This document shows, piece by piece, positions 24,289-32,692 of a stretch of 64,000 nt of DNA; position 1 is the first letter of the stretch; the number at the start of each line of letters is the position of its first letter. Origin of the DNA: an uncultured Pelagibacteraceae bacterium. Its GTDB lineage: Bacteria > Pseudomonadota > Alphaproteobacteria > Pelagibacterales > Pelagibacteraceae. Position numbers and translations under genes: made by a program. The notes below the pieces were generated by a model. The model ran no database searches and was not told the origin of the DNA. It saw nothing but the letters and a program-made list of their open reading frames with translations. The stretch covers positions 23,970 to 87,969 of the forward strand of contig CACKFY010000004.1 of assembly GCA_902599495.1 (NCBI GenBank). Reading direction: 5' to 3'.

Positions 24289-25731
24289 TTATACTTCTAT
24301 AACTAAAGTATCTTTTGAACCACCGCCTTGTGAACTATTAACTATAGTGCTTCCTTTTCGAAGAGCTACTCTAGTAAGGCCACCAGTTGTAACCCATGAA
24401 GTTTTACCACTAAGAACGAACGGTCTTAAATCAAGATGTCTTGGTTCAATTGAGTTTTCTGAAATTGTAGGAGTTGTTGACAAAACTTCAAGTGGTTGGG
24501 CAATGAAACCTTTTGGATCTTTATTAATCTTATTTATAAAATCGTTTTTTTCTTTTGTTGAAGCTTTGGGTCCTATCATAATACCATTTCCCCCAGATCC
24601 ATTAGTTGGTTTTACTACTAGTTCTGAAATATTCTCTAAAACATGCTCTCTTTCTATTTTGTTTCTACATAAAAAAGTTTCAACTTGATTAATTTTTGGC
24701 TCCTCATTTAAATAAAATTTTATCATTTTACCAACATATGAATAAATAGCTTTATCGTCCGCAATTCCTGTTCCAGGTGCGTTGACTATTCCTACGTTTC
24801 CTTTAATCCAAGATTTGAATAGACCGGCAACACCTAAAAGTGACTTCTTATAAAAAGTTTTTGGATCTAGAAAATTGTCATCTATTCTTCTATAAATACA
24901 ATCTACCTTTAACGGACCTTTAACCGTTTTCATGTAAACATAATCTTTTTCAACGAATAAATCTTTACCTTCAACTAAAGCTATACCCATTTGATCAGCT
25001 AAAAATTCATGTTCAAAATAAGCAGAGTTATATATACCTGGTGTAAGTAAAACCATATGAGGATTTTTAGTTTTTTTTGGTACGCATTCTTGCATACAAT
25101 TATAAAGTTTATTTGGATATTGATGAATTGAAGATACCTTGTATCTTGTAAATAATTCTGGAAAAACATCTCTCATCACCATACGATTTTCAAGCATGTA
25201 AGATACACCTGATGGAACTCTTAGATTATCCTCTAAAACTAAAAACTCTCCGTCTTTATTTTTAATTAAGTCAACACCTGATATATTAGACCAAGCTTTG
25301 TGCTTAGGTGAAAATCCTTCACATTGTTTTAAATAATAAGGAGATTTGAAAACCAATTCCTCAGGAATTAATTTTTCCTTAAAGATTTTTTTTTCATTAT
25401 ACACATCATCTATAAAAAGATTGAGCGCTTTGACTCTTTGTAATAATCCCTTTGAAACTTTATTCCATTCTTTTTTTTCTATAATTCTTGGGATAATATC
25501 TAAAGGCCATTTTTTTTCGTCTTGTCTTTTATCAGCAGAATAAACTTTAAAATTAATACCTCTCGCATTAATAGTGCTTTGACAGTTTTTCTCAATTTCA
25601 TTTAATTTTTTTATTCCATATCTTTCTAGGATGCCTGATATAGTTTTAGCTTGTTTTCTAAGCTTATTATCTAAGTTAAAATACTCATCATAAGACTTGC
25701 TAGAGTTATATTTTTTCCATATATCAACCAT
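24289..25731 (-). CDS. Circularly permuted ATP-grasp type 2 protein
   Basis: A 480-aa cytoplasmic protein of the DUF404/DUF407 class: GINFKVYSADKRQDEKKWPLD near residue 75, VLEDNLRVPSGVSYMLENR near 170, and the ATP-grasp glycine loop KPTNGSGGNGIMIGPKAS near 385 with DLRPFVL near 434. It should form an amide or peptide-like bond using ATP. In many bacteria such genes sit with an alpha-E protein, a transglutaminase and Anbu; here only Anbu is next door, divergent by 107 bp, while downstream come the glucosylglycerate genes. Substrate unknown. Confidence 0.8.
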   Translation of the reverse strand: MVDIWKKYNSSKSYDEYFNLDNKLRKQAKTISGILERYGIKKLNEIEKNCQSTINARGINFKVYSADKRQDEKKWPLDIIPRIIEKKEWNKVSKGLLQRVKALNLFIDDVYNEKKIFKEKLIPEELVFKSPYYLKQCEGFSPKHKAWSNISGVDLIKNKDGEFLVLEDNLRVPSGVSYMLENRMVMRDVFPELFTRYKVSSIHQYPNKLYNCMQECVPKKTKNPHMVLLTPGIYNSAYFEHEFLADQMGIALVEGKDLFVEKDYVYMKTVKGPLKVDCIYRRIDDNFLDPKTFYKKSLLGVAGLFKSWIKGNVGIVNAPGTGIADDKAIYSYVGKMIKFYLNEEPKINQVETFLCRNKIEREHVLENISELVVKPTNGSGGNGIMIGPKASTKEKNDFINKINKDPKGFIAQPLEVLSTTPTISENSIEPRHLDLRPFVLSGKTSWVTTGGLTRVALRKGSTIVNSSQGGGSKDTLVIEV

Positions 25732-25808
25732 AAGTTAAAATTATTAATTATTTAGACAATTAATCAAATGCAAGAAATAGATGTCTGGCATGTGTAATTT
25801 GGGTTATC

Positions 25809-25814
25809 TATAAT
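25809..25814 (+). promoter_or_regulatory. Candidate -10 element for the Anbu gene
   Basis: TATAAT ends 24 bp before the ATG, in the 107-bp divergent gap with the ATP-grasp gene. No convincing -35 is visible, as is common in this A+T-rich DNA. Confidence 0.35.
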
Positions 25815-25838
25815 AGATTAAATATTTTAACATTAATT

Positions 25839-26564
25839 ATGACTTATTGTGTTGGTATAAAAACAAACGAAGGCGTAGTTTTGGCATCGGACTCAAGAAC
25901 TAATGCTGGTTTAGATAACGTCAATATTTACTCTAAGATGTTGACTTATGATGTAGGAGATAGAACAATAATTATAGTAACATCTGGAAATTTAGCTACC
26001 TCTCAAGCAGTTTTTAAATCATTAGAAAAAGATATAAAAAATAAAGATAGCTCGTTAAGTTTAAATACTTGTAAAGATTTTGAACAAATTGCATCATATA
26101 TTGGAAAACTCAATGTTAAACACTCGTCCCCTGATGGAGTAAATACAGACAGTTTAGTATTGGGATCTACTTTTATTATTGGAGGACAGATAAGAGGACA
26201 ACAACTAGAACTGTACATGGTTTATCCTCAAGGCAACTATATTAGACCTGCTGATAGTAAGCCTTACTTAGTAATAGGTGAAGTTAAATACGGAAAACCA
26301 ATTTTAGATAGAGTAATTACTCCAAGTGTTTCTATTGGAGATGCATCAAGGTGTGCATTAATTTCTATGGACTCAACTCTTAAAAGTGATCTTACAGTTG
26401 GACCGCCTATTGATATAGCTGTTTATAAAAAAGATGAAAAAAAAATGTGCTATTTAAAATGTCTGAATACTACTGATGACGATTATGCAAAAGTTTGCAA
26501 TCAATGGTCAGATAAAGTTTTACAAGTTTTTGACACTTTCCCAAAATTTGATTGGGAAAAATAA
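25839..26564 (+). CDS. Anbu-type proteasome-like peptidase
   Basis: A 241-aa Ntn-hydrolase: MTYCVGIKTNEGVVLASDSRTNAG, so Thr2 becomes the N-terminal nucleophile after Met removal, with Asp18 and Lys33-region residues as in 20S beta/HslV subunits. Length and the TYCVG start are those of Anbu (ancestral beta subunit), which forms open helical or ring assemblies. No ATPase partner (HslU) is nearby. It is divergent from the ATP-grasp gene that accompanies Anbu in many genomes. Its substrate is not known. Confidence 0.85.
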   Translation: MTYCVGIKTNEGVVLASDSRTNAGLDNVNIYSKMLTYDVGDRTIIIVTSGNLATSQAVFKSLEKDIKNKDSSLSLNTCKDFEQIASYIGKLNVKHSSPDGVNTDSLVLGSTFIIGGQIRGQQLELYMVYPQGNYIRPADSKPYLVIGEVKYGKPILDRVITPSVSIGDASRCALISMDSTLKSDLTVGPPIDIAVYKKDEKKMCYLKCLNTTDDDYAKVCNQWSDKVLQVFDTFPKFDWEK

Positions 26565-26575
26565 TTTCATATTTA

Positions 26576-26992
26576 TTAATTTCCAATAAAATGAAAATTA
26601 ATTTTTCTTATATGCTTTTCAATTCTATGTTCAAATAAGTATAATCCCTGCCATGTACCTAAAATTAAATCATTATTTTTTATTGATAAAGAAAGATGAG
26701 TTGAGGTTAAAATAGTTTTTAGATGTGCTGGCATATCATCTTTACCCTCAGTGTCATGAATATAGCTTCGGTCCATAGGGACTAATTTATTAAAAAAACT
26801 TAAAATATCTTTTTGAACATCAGGGTCAGCATTTTCTTGTATAATTAATGAAGCGCTAGTGTGTAAAATGCTCAAATTAATAATGCCATTGAAAAATTCA
26901 TTTTTTTTAATCCATTTTTTAACTTCAGATGTAAAATCGTAAAGTTTCTGTCCATTAGTATTAATTTCTATTTCATGAAAGACTTGTTTCAT
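26576..26992 (-). CDS. yjbQ: YjbQ/UPF0047 family protein
   Basis: A 138-aa cytoplasmic protein with the UPF0047 blocks LHTSASLIIQENADPDVQKD near residue 43, HDTEGKDDMPAHLKTILTSTHLSLSI near 80 and LGTWQGLYLFEHR near 110. E. coli YjbQ can replace thiamin phosphate synthase weakly; its real role is unsettled. It lies between convergent Anbu and the divergent pyruvate kinase gene (39 bp away), alone in its transcription unit. Confidence 0.85.
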   Translation of the reverse strand: MKQVFHEIEINTNGQKLYDFTSEVKKWIKKNEFFNGIINLSILHTSASLIIQENADPDVQKDILSFFNKLVPMDRSYIHDTEGKDDMPAHLKTILTSTHLSLSIKNNDLILGTWQGLYLFEHRIEKHIRKINFHFIGN

Positions 26993-27031
26993 TTAAAAAA
27001 ATTGATGATAATGTAAATAATTCTTAAAACA

Positions 27032-28444
27032 ATGGAAAAAAAAGCAAAAATTATAGCTACTATAGGACCATCCATAAGCTCATTAAGCACCCTAAGAAAG
27101 ATCATTGGTTTAGGTGTAGATGCTTTTAGAATTAATTTTAGTCATGATTTAACAAATATTAAAAAAATTATTCAGCAAATAAGAAGCTTAGAAAAGAAAA
27201 CATCAAAAAATGTATCTATTATAGGTGATTTGCAAGGAGTTAAAATCCGTATTGGAAGATTTAAGAAAAAAAATCAAGTTATCAAAAAAAATCAATTTTT
27301 TACTTTCGATTTAAAAAATAAACTTGGTGATAAAAACAGAGTAACATTGCCTTATCCAAAATTACTTAAAAAGATAAAAAAAAACCATATTATCCTAGTT
27401 GATGATGGAAAATATGCTTTTAAGGTAATAAAAAGAAATTCTTTATCAGTTATAACAAAAAATTTAAGTCAGGACTTTATTATAAGTGATATGAAAAGTG
27501 TTCATATTAAAAATCTATCAATACCTTTTAATAATTTTACTAAAAAAGATAAATTAGATATTAAACTAGCAAAAAAACTGGGTTGTGAATGGGTTGCTTT
27601 ATCTTATGTTGAAAATGCAAAACTAATTTATAAAGCGAAAAAATTATTGGGAAAAAAAATTGGTATAATTTCAAAAATTGAAAATAAATTAGCAATAAAA
27701 AATATTGAAGAAATTATTAAAGCTTCGGATGCGATTATGGTAGCAAGGGGAGATTTGGCCTTAGATATTGGCCATAGCGAAGTTCCAAAAATACAGTTGG
27801 GAATAATAAAAAAATGTAATAACTACTCTAAACCAGTCATAGTAGCTACACAGATGCTTGAAAGTATGATAAATAATTTTACAGCAACCAGAGCAGAAAT
27901 AAATGATATTGCTACTGCAATATTTCAGGGTGCTGATACAGTAATGCTGTCTGCTGAAACAGCAGTAGGCAAATATCCAGTGCAGGCAGTAAAAACAATG
28001 TTTAAAACAATTGTTTCAACGGAAGCATATAAAAAAGAACACATTGAAGATTTTAAGAGTTCTATTGAAGTTAAGAGGGATCCTATAAAATCAATTGTAT
28101 TATCTGTAAAAGATCTTGCTTACAACCCATCTGTAAAAGCAATAATTGCTTTTTCTAATTCTGGTACTACCGCAAAATTAGTATCAGCAGTAAGGCCTAG
28201 AGTTAAGATTATAACTATATCTCCAAATATAATAGTAAGTAGACAAATGTCTTTATTGTGGGGCGTTCGATCTATAAAAAGTAAAGATGCTAGTGGTTGG
28301 AAAGATATGATAAATATATCGCGGCAAATAATTAAAAAAGATAAATCTATTAAAAAAAATGATTTTGTGATTATCACTGCGGGTTTGCCTTTTGGTAATG
28401 CGACTATGACTAATATGATAAGACTCTATAAGGTTGGTTCATAA
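27032..28444 (+). CDS. pyk: Pyruvate kinase
   Basis: Converts phosphoenolpyruvate and ADP to pyruvate and ATP. The 470-aa protein has KIIATIGPSI, NFSHD, the catalytic Lys loop ISKIENKLAI near residue 213, the metal/phosphate loop MVARGDLALDIG near 238 and GADTVMLSAETAVGKYP near 298, followed by the C-terminal alpha/beta domain. ARGDLALD replaces the more usual ARGDLGVE. It faces gap across a short convergent junction and is followed, with a TAATG overlap, by a 53-aa ORF. Confidence 0.92.
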   Translation: MEKKAKIIATIGPSISSLSTLRKIIGLGVDAFRINFSHDLTNIKKIIQQIRSLEKKTSKNVSIIGDLQGVKIRIGRFKKKNQVIKKNQFFTFDLKNKLGDKNRVTLPYPKLLKKIKKNHIILVDDGKYAFKVIKRNSLSVITKNLSQDFIISDMKSVHIKNLSIPFNNFTKKDKLDIKLAKKLGCEWVALSYVENAKLIYKAKKLLGKKIGIISKIENKLAIKNIEEIIKASDAIMVARGDLALDIGHSEVPKIQLGIIKKCNNYSKPVIVATQMLESMINNFTATRAEINDIATAIFQGADTVMLSAETAVGKYPVQAVKTMFKTIVSTEAYKKEHIEDFKSSIEVKRDPIKSIVLSVKDLAYNPSVKAIIAFSNSGTTAKLVSAVRPRVKIITISPNIIVSRQMSLLWGVRSIKSKDASGWKDMINISRQIIKKDKSIKKNDFVIITAGLPFGNATMTNMIRLYKVGS

Positions 28445-28605
28445 TGGAAGAAAAATATTCTATTAATGAAATTTTAAATGCTGTAAGTGAGATAAATGAA
28501 GTTAAGGTCAATACCCAAATTAAATCGAAAAAAAGAGTCGATAATGACGATATACCCAAAAATACTCTTAAGTTAATTGAACAAGCAGAAAAATCAAAAG
28601 ACTAA
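28444..28605 (+). CDS. Small acidic/basic ORF coupled to pyk (53 aa), hypothetical
   Basis: Hand-translated; absent from the ORF track. MEEKYSINEILNAVSEIN continues to IEQAEKSKD. The ATG shares its first A with the pyk stop (TAATG), a hallmark of translational coupling. No signal peptide, membrane helix or cysteine; predicted mostly helical and charged. Its last 4 bp overlap the convergent gap stop. Function unknown; a small partner of pyruvate kinase or a conserved lineage-specific protein is possible. Confidence 0.6.
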   Translation: MEEKYSINEILNAVSEINEVKVNTQIKSKKRVDNDDIPKNTLKLIEQAEKSKD

Positions 28606-29606
28606 ATCAATCCTGCAATTTGAATTGAAGTATCACACATTCTGTTCGAAAAACCCCACTCATTGTCATACCAAGATAATACTCTACTAAACTTTCCCTT
28701 AATAACCTGTGTCTGTGTTAAATCAAAAATTGAACTGTGCGGATTATGATTAAAGTCTTTAGAAACCAAAGGAGCTGAATTTGTTGCTAATATTCCTTTT
28801 AGAGGTCCCTTAGCTGCTTTACTCATAGCATCATTAATGCTTTCAGAAGTTACTTCTTTATTTGGTACAAATGTAAGATCAATTAATGAAACATTTGGTG
28901 TTGGCACTCTTATTGCAGTTCCATCAAGTTTTCCTTTCAAACTTGGTAATACTAAACTCATAGCTTTAGCTGCTCCAGTAGAGGTTGGTATCATTGCATC
29001 ACCTGATGCTCTAGCTCTTCTCAAGTCTTTATGAAGTGTGTCTAATAATTTTTGATCTCCGGTATAACTATGAATAGTGGTCATATATCCGTATTCAATA
29101 CCAAAAGTATTTTCTAAAACCATAGCGACTGGTGCTAAACAGTTTGTAGTACAAGAGCCATTAGAAATTATATTATGTTCTTTTTTTAAATCTTTGCTGT
29201 TTACTCCTTGCACAACAGTAAAATCTACTTCCTTTGCTGGAGCAGAAATTATTACTTTTTTAGCGCCAGCCTCTATATGTTTTCCAGCTGATTTTTTATC
29301 TAAAAAGAGACCTGTGCATTCTAAAACTACATCTGCTCCAATTTTCCCCCAAGGCAATTTGGCTGGATCTCTTTCAGCAAAAACTTTGATGTTTTGATCT
29401 CCTATCTGGAAACCATCTTTGGTAGTTTTTACCTCATGGTTTAATGTTCCATGTGTACTGTCAAATTTTATCAGATGAGCGTTAGCTTCTATAGAACCAA
29501 GATCATTAATGCCTACTACTTGAATTTTTCCTTTATAATTTTCTAATAAAGCTCTTAAGATAAGCCGACCTATTCTACCAAAACCATTGATTCCTACTTT
29601 AACCAT
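28602..29606 (-). CDS. gap: Glyceraldehyde-3-phosphate dehydrogenase
   Basis: Oxidises glyceraldehyde-3-phosphate to 1,3-bisphosphoglycerate, or the reverse. The 334-aa protein has the NAD-binding start KVGINGFGRIGRLILRAL, the catalytic SNGSCTTNCLAP near residue 148 and WYDNEWGFSNRM near 313. It begins 5 bp after the stop of the glycerol-transport gene glpU, so it looks like the tail gene of the glycerol operon, which would match triose-phosphate supply from glycerol. Confidence 0.93.
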   Translation of the reverse strand: MVKVGINGFGRIGRLILRALLENYKGKIQVVGINDLGSIEANAHLIKFDSTHGTLNHEVKTTKDGFQIGDQNIKVFAERDPAKLPWGKIGADVVLECTGLFLDKKSAGKHIEAGAKKVIISAPAKEVDFTVVQGVNSKDLKKEHNIISNGSCTTNCLAPVAMVLENTFGIEYGYMTTIHSYTGDQKLLDTLHKDLRRARASGDAMIPTSTGAAKAMSLVLPSLKGKLDGTAIRVPTPNVSLIDLTFVPNKEVTSESINDAMSKAAKGPLKGILATNSAPLVSKDFNHNPHSSIFDLTQTQVIKGKFSRVLSWYDNEWGFSNRMCDTSIQIAGLI

Positions 29607-29611
29607 AATTT

Positions 29612-29965
29612 TTATACATATTTAAATACAACAATAAAATATCCAACGCAAATAATTGATGCTATCCACAATAGACTACCAACAAGACCTAACCATGCTA
29701 AATGAATAAACGCACTGCCTAACAAAGATACAAATAGTCTATCACCTCTAGTTGTATCTAAACCTAAAATACCTTTTCTTGGAGAACCTCCAGGTACTTT
29801 TTTTTCCCAAATAAGCATTACCGTTATGCATAAGGCTATAAAAATGAAAAAAGCAGCCGTTTGCCAAGTCCAAGCCATCCATGAAAATAAATCAAAGTCA
29901 AAAAAACCTTTTTCTTTTGCTTTACCCACGTCGCCCCAAGTAGCTGCATATAATTTTGTAAACAT
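29612..29965 (-). CDS. glpU: DUF2160 small membrane protein of the glycerol transporter
   Basis: A 117-aa protein with about three helices (WTWQTAAFFIFIALCITVMLIW, LLGSAFIHLAWLGLVGSLL and a C-terminal one) and the conserved block GILGLDTTRGDRLFVSLLG. DUF2160 proteins accompany the glpSTPQV glycerol importer of rhizobia, where the gene is called glpU. It overlaps the glpQ stop by one base. It may be an accessory membrane subunit; its biochemical role is unknown. Confidence 0.8.
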   Translation of the reverse strand: MFTKLYAATWGDVGKAKEKGFFDFDLFSWMAWTWQTAAFFIFIALCITVMLIWEKKVPGGSPRKGILGLDTTRGDRLFVSLLGSAFIHLAWLGLVGSLLWIASIICVGYFIVVFKYV

Positions 29966-30765
29966 TAAACCCTTCCCATCGCAAATCCTTTTGCAATATA
30001 ATTCTTAACAAAGTAAATTACAATTGCACCAGGAATTATTGTTAACGTTCCTGCTGCAGCTAATAAACCAAGTTCATATCCAGAGGTACTTGCAGTTCTA
30101 GTCATAGTAGCTGCTATTGGTTTTGCAGCAGTAGCTGTTAGTGTTTTGGCTAATAAAAGTTCAACCCAGGAGAACATAAAGCAGAAAAACATTGTTATAC
30201 CTATTCCAGCTGCAATAGTTGGAACAAATATTTTAAAGAAAAACCTTCCAAAAGAATACCCATCTACATAAGCTGTTTCATCTAATTCTTTAGGAACAGC
30301 AGACATAAATCCTTCTAATATCCAAACTGCAAGAGGTATATTAAACAGACAGTGAGACAGTGCTACGGCTATATGAGTATCAAACAAGTTTACAGATGAA
30401 TAAAACTGGAAAAATGGCAAAGCAAAAACTGCTGGTGGAGCCATTCTATTTGTTAATAACCAAAAAAATAAATGCTTGTCACCTAAAAATTTATATCTAG
30501 AAAATGCATAAGCTGCTGGTAAAGCTGCCGCAACAGAAATAACGGTGTTGAATACTGTATAGGTAATTGAGTTAATGTAACCCATATACCAGGTACTATC
30601 TGTAAAAATTTTTACATAATTTTCTGTTGTAAATTTTTGCGGCCATAACGAATAAGTATTTATTATTTCTGTTGTTGTTTTAAATGACATATTTATTAAC
30701 CAATAAATCGGTAGCATTAAAAAAATTATATATAATGTAGGAACTAACCATTTATATTTTTTCAT
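29965..30765 (-). CDS. glpQ: Glycerol ABC transporter, permease
   Basis: A 266-aa MalG-type permease with six helices, the start YKWLVPTLYIIFLMLPIYWLINMSFKT and the EAA loop ELDETAYVDGYSFGRFFFKI near residue 150. It pairs with GlpP. The gene overlaps glpP by 4 bp and glpU by 1 bp. The name follows the rhizobial GlpVSTPQU system on gene order and the DUF2160 neighbour; it is not the glycerophosphodiesterase GlpQ of E. coli. Confidence 0.85.
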   Translation of the reverse strand: MKKYKWLVPTLYIIFLMLPIYWLINMSFKTTTEIINTYSLWPQKFTTENYVKIFTDSTWYMGYINSITYTVFNTVISVAAALPAAYAFSRYKFLGDKHLFFWLLTNRMAPPAVFALPFFQFYSSVNLFDTHIAVALSHCLFNIPLAVWILEGFMSAVPKELDETAYVDGYSFGRFFFKIFVPTIAAGIGITMFFCFMFSWVELLLAKTLTATAAKPIAATMTRTASTSGYELGLLAAAGTLTIIPGAIVIYFVKNYIAKGFAMGRV

Positions 30766-31628
30766 GACTGTGCCTCATTTTTCATCATTAAATTATAAAA
30801 TACCCAACAAACTAAAAGTACGATAAAGAAATATATTAATGACATTGCAGCTGCTGGTCCTAAATCAAATTGACCTAAAGCCATTTTAACTAAGTCAATA
30901 GATAAAAACGCTGTAGTATTTCCTGGCCCACCTCCTGTTAGTACAAATGGCTCAGTGTAAATCATAAAACTATCCATAAATCTTAATAAAATTGCTAAAG
31001 TTAAAACCTTTTTCATTTTTGGTAATTCAATATATCTGAAAGTTGCCCATCTACTAGCGCCATCTATTTCTGCAGCTTGATAGTACGCAGGCTGAATTGA
31101 GTTAAGACCTGCATAAGACAAAAGAACAACTAAGGATGTCCAATGCCAAACATCCATTAAAATTGTTGTGAACCATGCATCACCAGGTTGTTGGGTAAAA
31201 TTATAATCAAAACCCATTGCATTTAATGAATGACCGAGAAAACCAATATCTGGGAGTGCAAAGATATTCCACATTGCTCCAACAACATTCCAAGGAATTA
31301 GAAGCGGCATAGACATTAAAATCAAACAAACTGGTACACCCCATCCTTTTTTTGGCATTGTAAGTGCAATAGCAATTCCTAGAGGTATTTGGATTAGAAG
31401 TATTATAAAAGTAAAAGTAAATTGTCTTCCTAATGAAGCATGAAATCTTTCGGATAACAAGATTTGTTTAAACCACCTTGTGCCTTCCCAAGCAAATACA
31501 TTGTTTCCAAAAGTTTCTTGAAATGAATAATTGACGACTGTCATTAAGGGAATAGCTGCATTAAATGCAACAAGAACGAATACAGGAATTACAAAATACC
31601 AAGCTTTTTGATTAATAGTTTTATTCAT
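30762..31628 (-). CDS. glpP: Glycerol ABC transporter, permease
   Basis: A 288-aa MalF-type permease, six helices, beginning AWYFVIPVFVLVAFNAAIPLMTVVNYSFQ, with EAA loop QAAEIDGASRWATFRYIELP near residue 182. Forms the membrane channel with GlpQ. The start overlaps the glpT stop by one base, part of a run of overlapping genes. Confidence 0.85.
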   Translation of the reverse strand: MNKTINQKAWYFVIPVFVLVAFNAAIPLMTVVNYSFQETFGNNVFAWEGTRWFKQILLSERFHASLGRQFTFTFIILLIQIPLGIAIALTMPKKGWGVPVCLILMSMPLLIPWNVVGAMWNIFALPDIGFLGHSLNAMGFDYNFTQQPGDAWFTTILMDVWHWTSLVVLLSYAGLNSIQPAYYQAAEIDGASRWATFRYIELPKMKKVLTLAILLRFMDSFMIYTEPFVLTGGGPGNTTAFLSIDLVKMALGQFDLGPAAAMSLIYFFIVLLVCWVFYNLMMKNEAQS

Positions 31629-32692
31629 TATTCTATAATCCAGTTATCTCCATAAACATAAGTATATTTTTGATTGAAAGTTATATGAGCACTTCCACTT
31701 GGAATTTCAGTAGAGGCGTTGGATAATATTTTAATATTACCCCCATTACATTCAGTATCAACAATTTTATGTCTACCAGTATTACTTACTCTTTTAATTT
31801 TAACTGGAATCCCATCTTTTGAAAAATTTATAAATTCAGGTCTAATACCTATTTGAGTTTTACTAAAATTTGATTTTTTTACAACTTTATGACTTTTTAT
31901 TTTTTGACCACTGAAATTTATTTCACCATTTTTTATTTCACAAGGAAGTATATTCATTCCAGGTGATCCAATAAAATGTCCGACAAAAGTATGTTTGGGT
32001 TTCTCAAATAATTCAACAGGTGTTCCAGTTTGAACAATTTGACCTTCATGCATGACTACAACCTGATCTGCAAATGTTAAGGCTTCAGTTTGATCATGTG
32101 TCACATAAATCATAGTACGATTAATTTTTTGATGTAACTCTTTTAATTTAGATCTTAAAACCCACTTTAAATGTGGGTCTATAACAGTTAACGGTTCATC
32201 AAACATAATTACGTTCACGTCTGATCTAACAAGTCCTCTACCTAATGAAATTTTTTGCTTACCATCAGCTGTTAAACCTGATGCTCTATTATTTAATGTA
32301 GATGTCAATTCAAGCATCTCAGCAATTTCTTTAACTTTTGATGCGACTTCTGAGTCTGAAAGACCTCTATTTTTTAATGGGAAAGCTAAATTATCATATA
32401 CAGACATGGTGTCATAAATGACTGGAAACTGAAATATTTGAGCAATATCTCTTTCAACGGGGTTAAGCGATGTCATATCTTTATCATCAAATAAAACACT
32501 GCCCTTTGTTGGTTTTAATAAGCCTGAAACAATATTTAATAAAGTTGTCTTGCCACAACCAGATGGACCTAATAATGCGTAAGCACCTCCGTCTTTCCAA
32601 TCAATATTAACATCTCTTAAAGCCCAATCAGAATCATTATTCTGTTTTTCTAGATAACTATGACTTAGATCTTTTAATGTAATTTTAGCCAT
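31628..32692 (-). CDS. glpT: Glycerol ABC transporter, ATP-binding protein with degenerate signature motif
   Basis: A 354-aa sugar-type ATPase with C-terminal TOBE domain. Walker A GPSGCGKTT near residue 39, Walker B NVIMFDEPLTVIDP near 160 and H-loop YVTHDQTEAL near 193 are intact, but where LSGGQ should be it reads LTADGKQKISLGRGL. It therefore supplies a functional nucleotide-binding half-site but a poor signature. Its partner GlpS has the opposite defect, so the pair should form one good ATP site. Overlaps glpS by 8 bp. Confidence 0.87.
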   Translation of the reverse strand: MAKITLKDLSHSYLEKQNNDSDWALRDVNIDWKDGGAYALLGPSGCGKTTLLNIVSGLLKPTKGSVLFDDKDMTSLNPVERDIAQIFQFPVIYDTMSVYDNLAFPLKNRGLSDSEVASKVKEIAEMLELTSTLNNRASGLTADGKQKISLGRGLVRSDVNVIMFDEPLTVIDPHLKWVLRSKLKELHQKINRTMIYVTHDQTEALTFADQVVVMHEGQIVQTGTPVELFEKPKHTFVGHFIGSPGMNILPCEIKNGEINFSGQKIKSHKVVKKSNFSKTQIGIRPEFINFSKDGIPVKIKRVSNTGRHKIVDTECNGGNIKILSNASTEIPSGSAHITFNQKYTYVYGDNWIIE

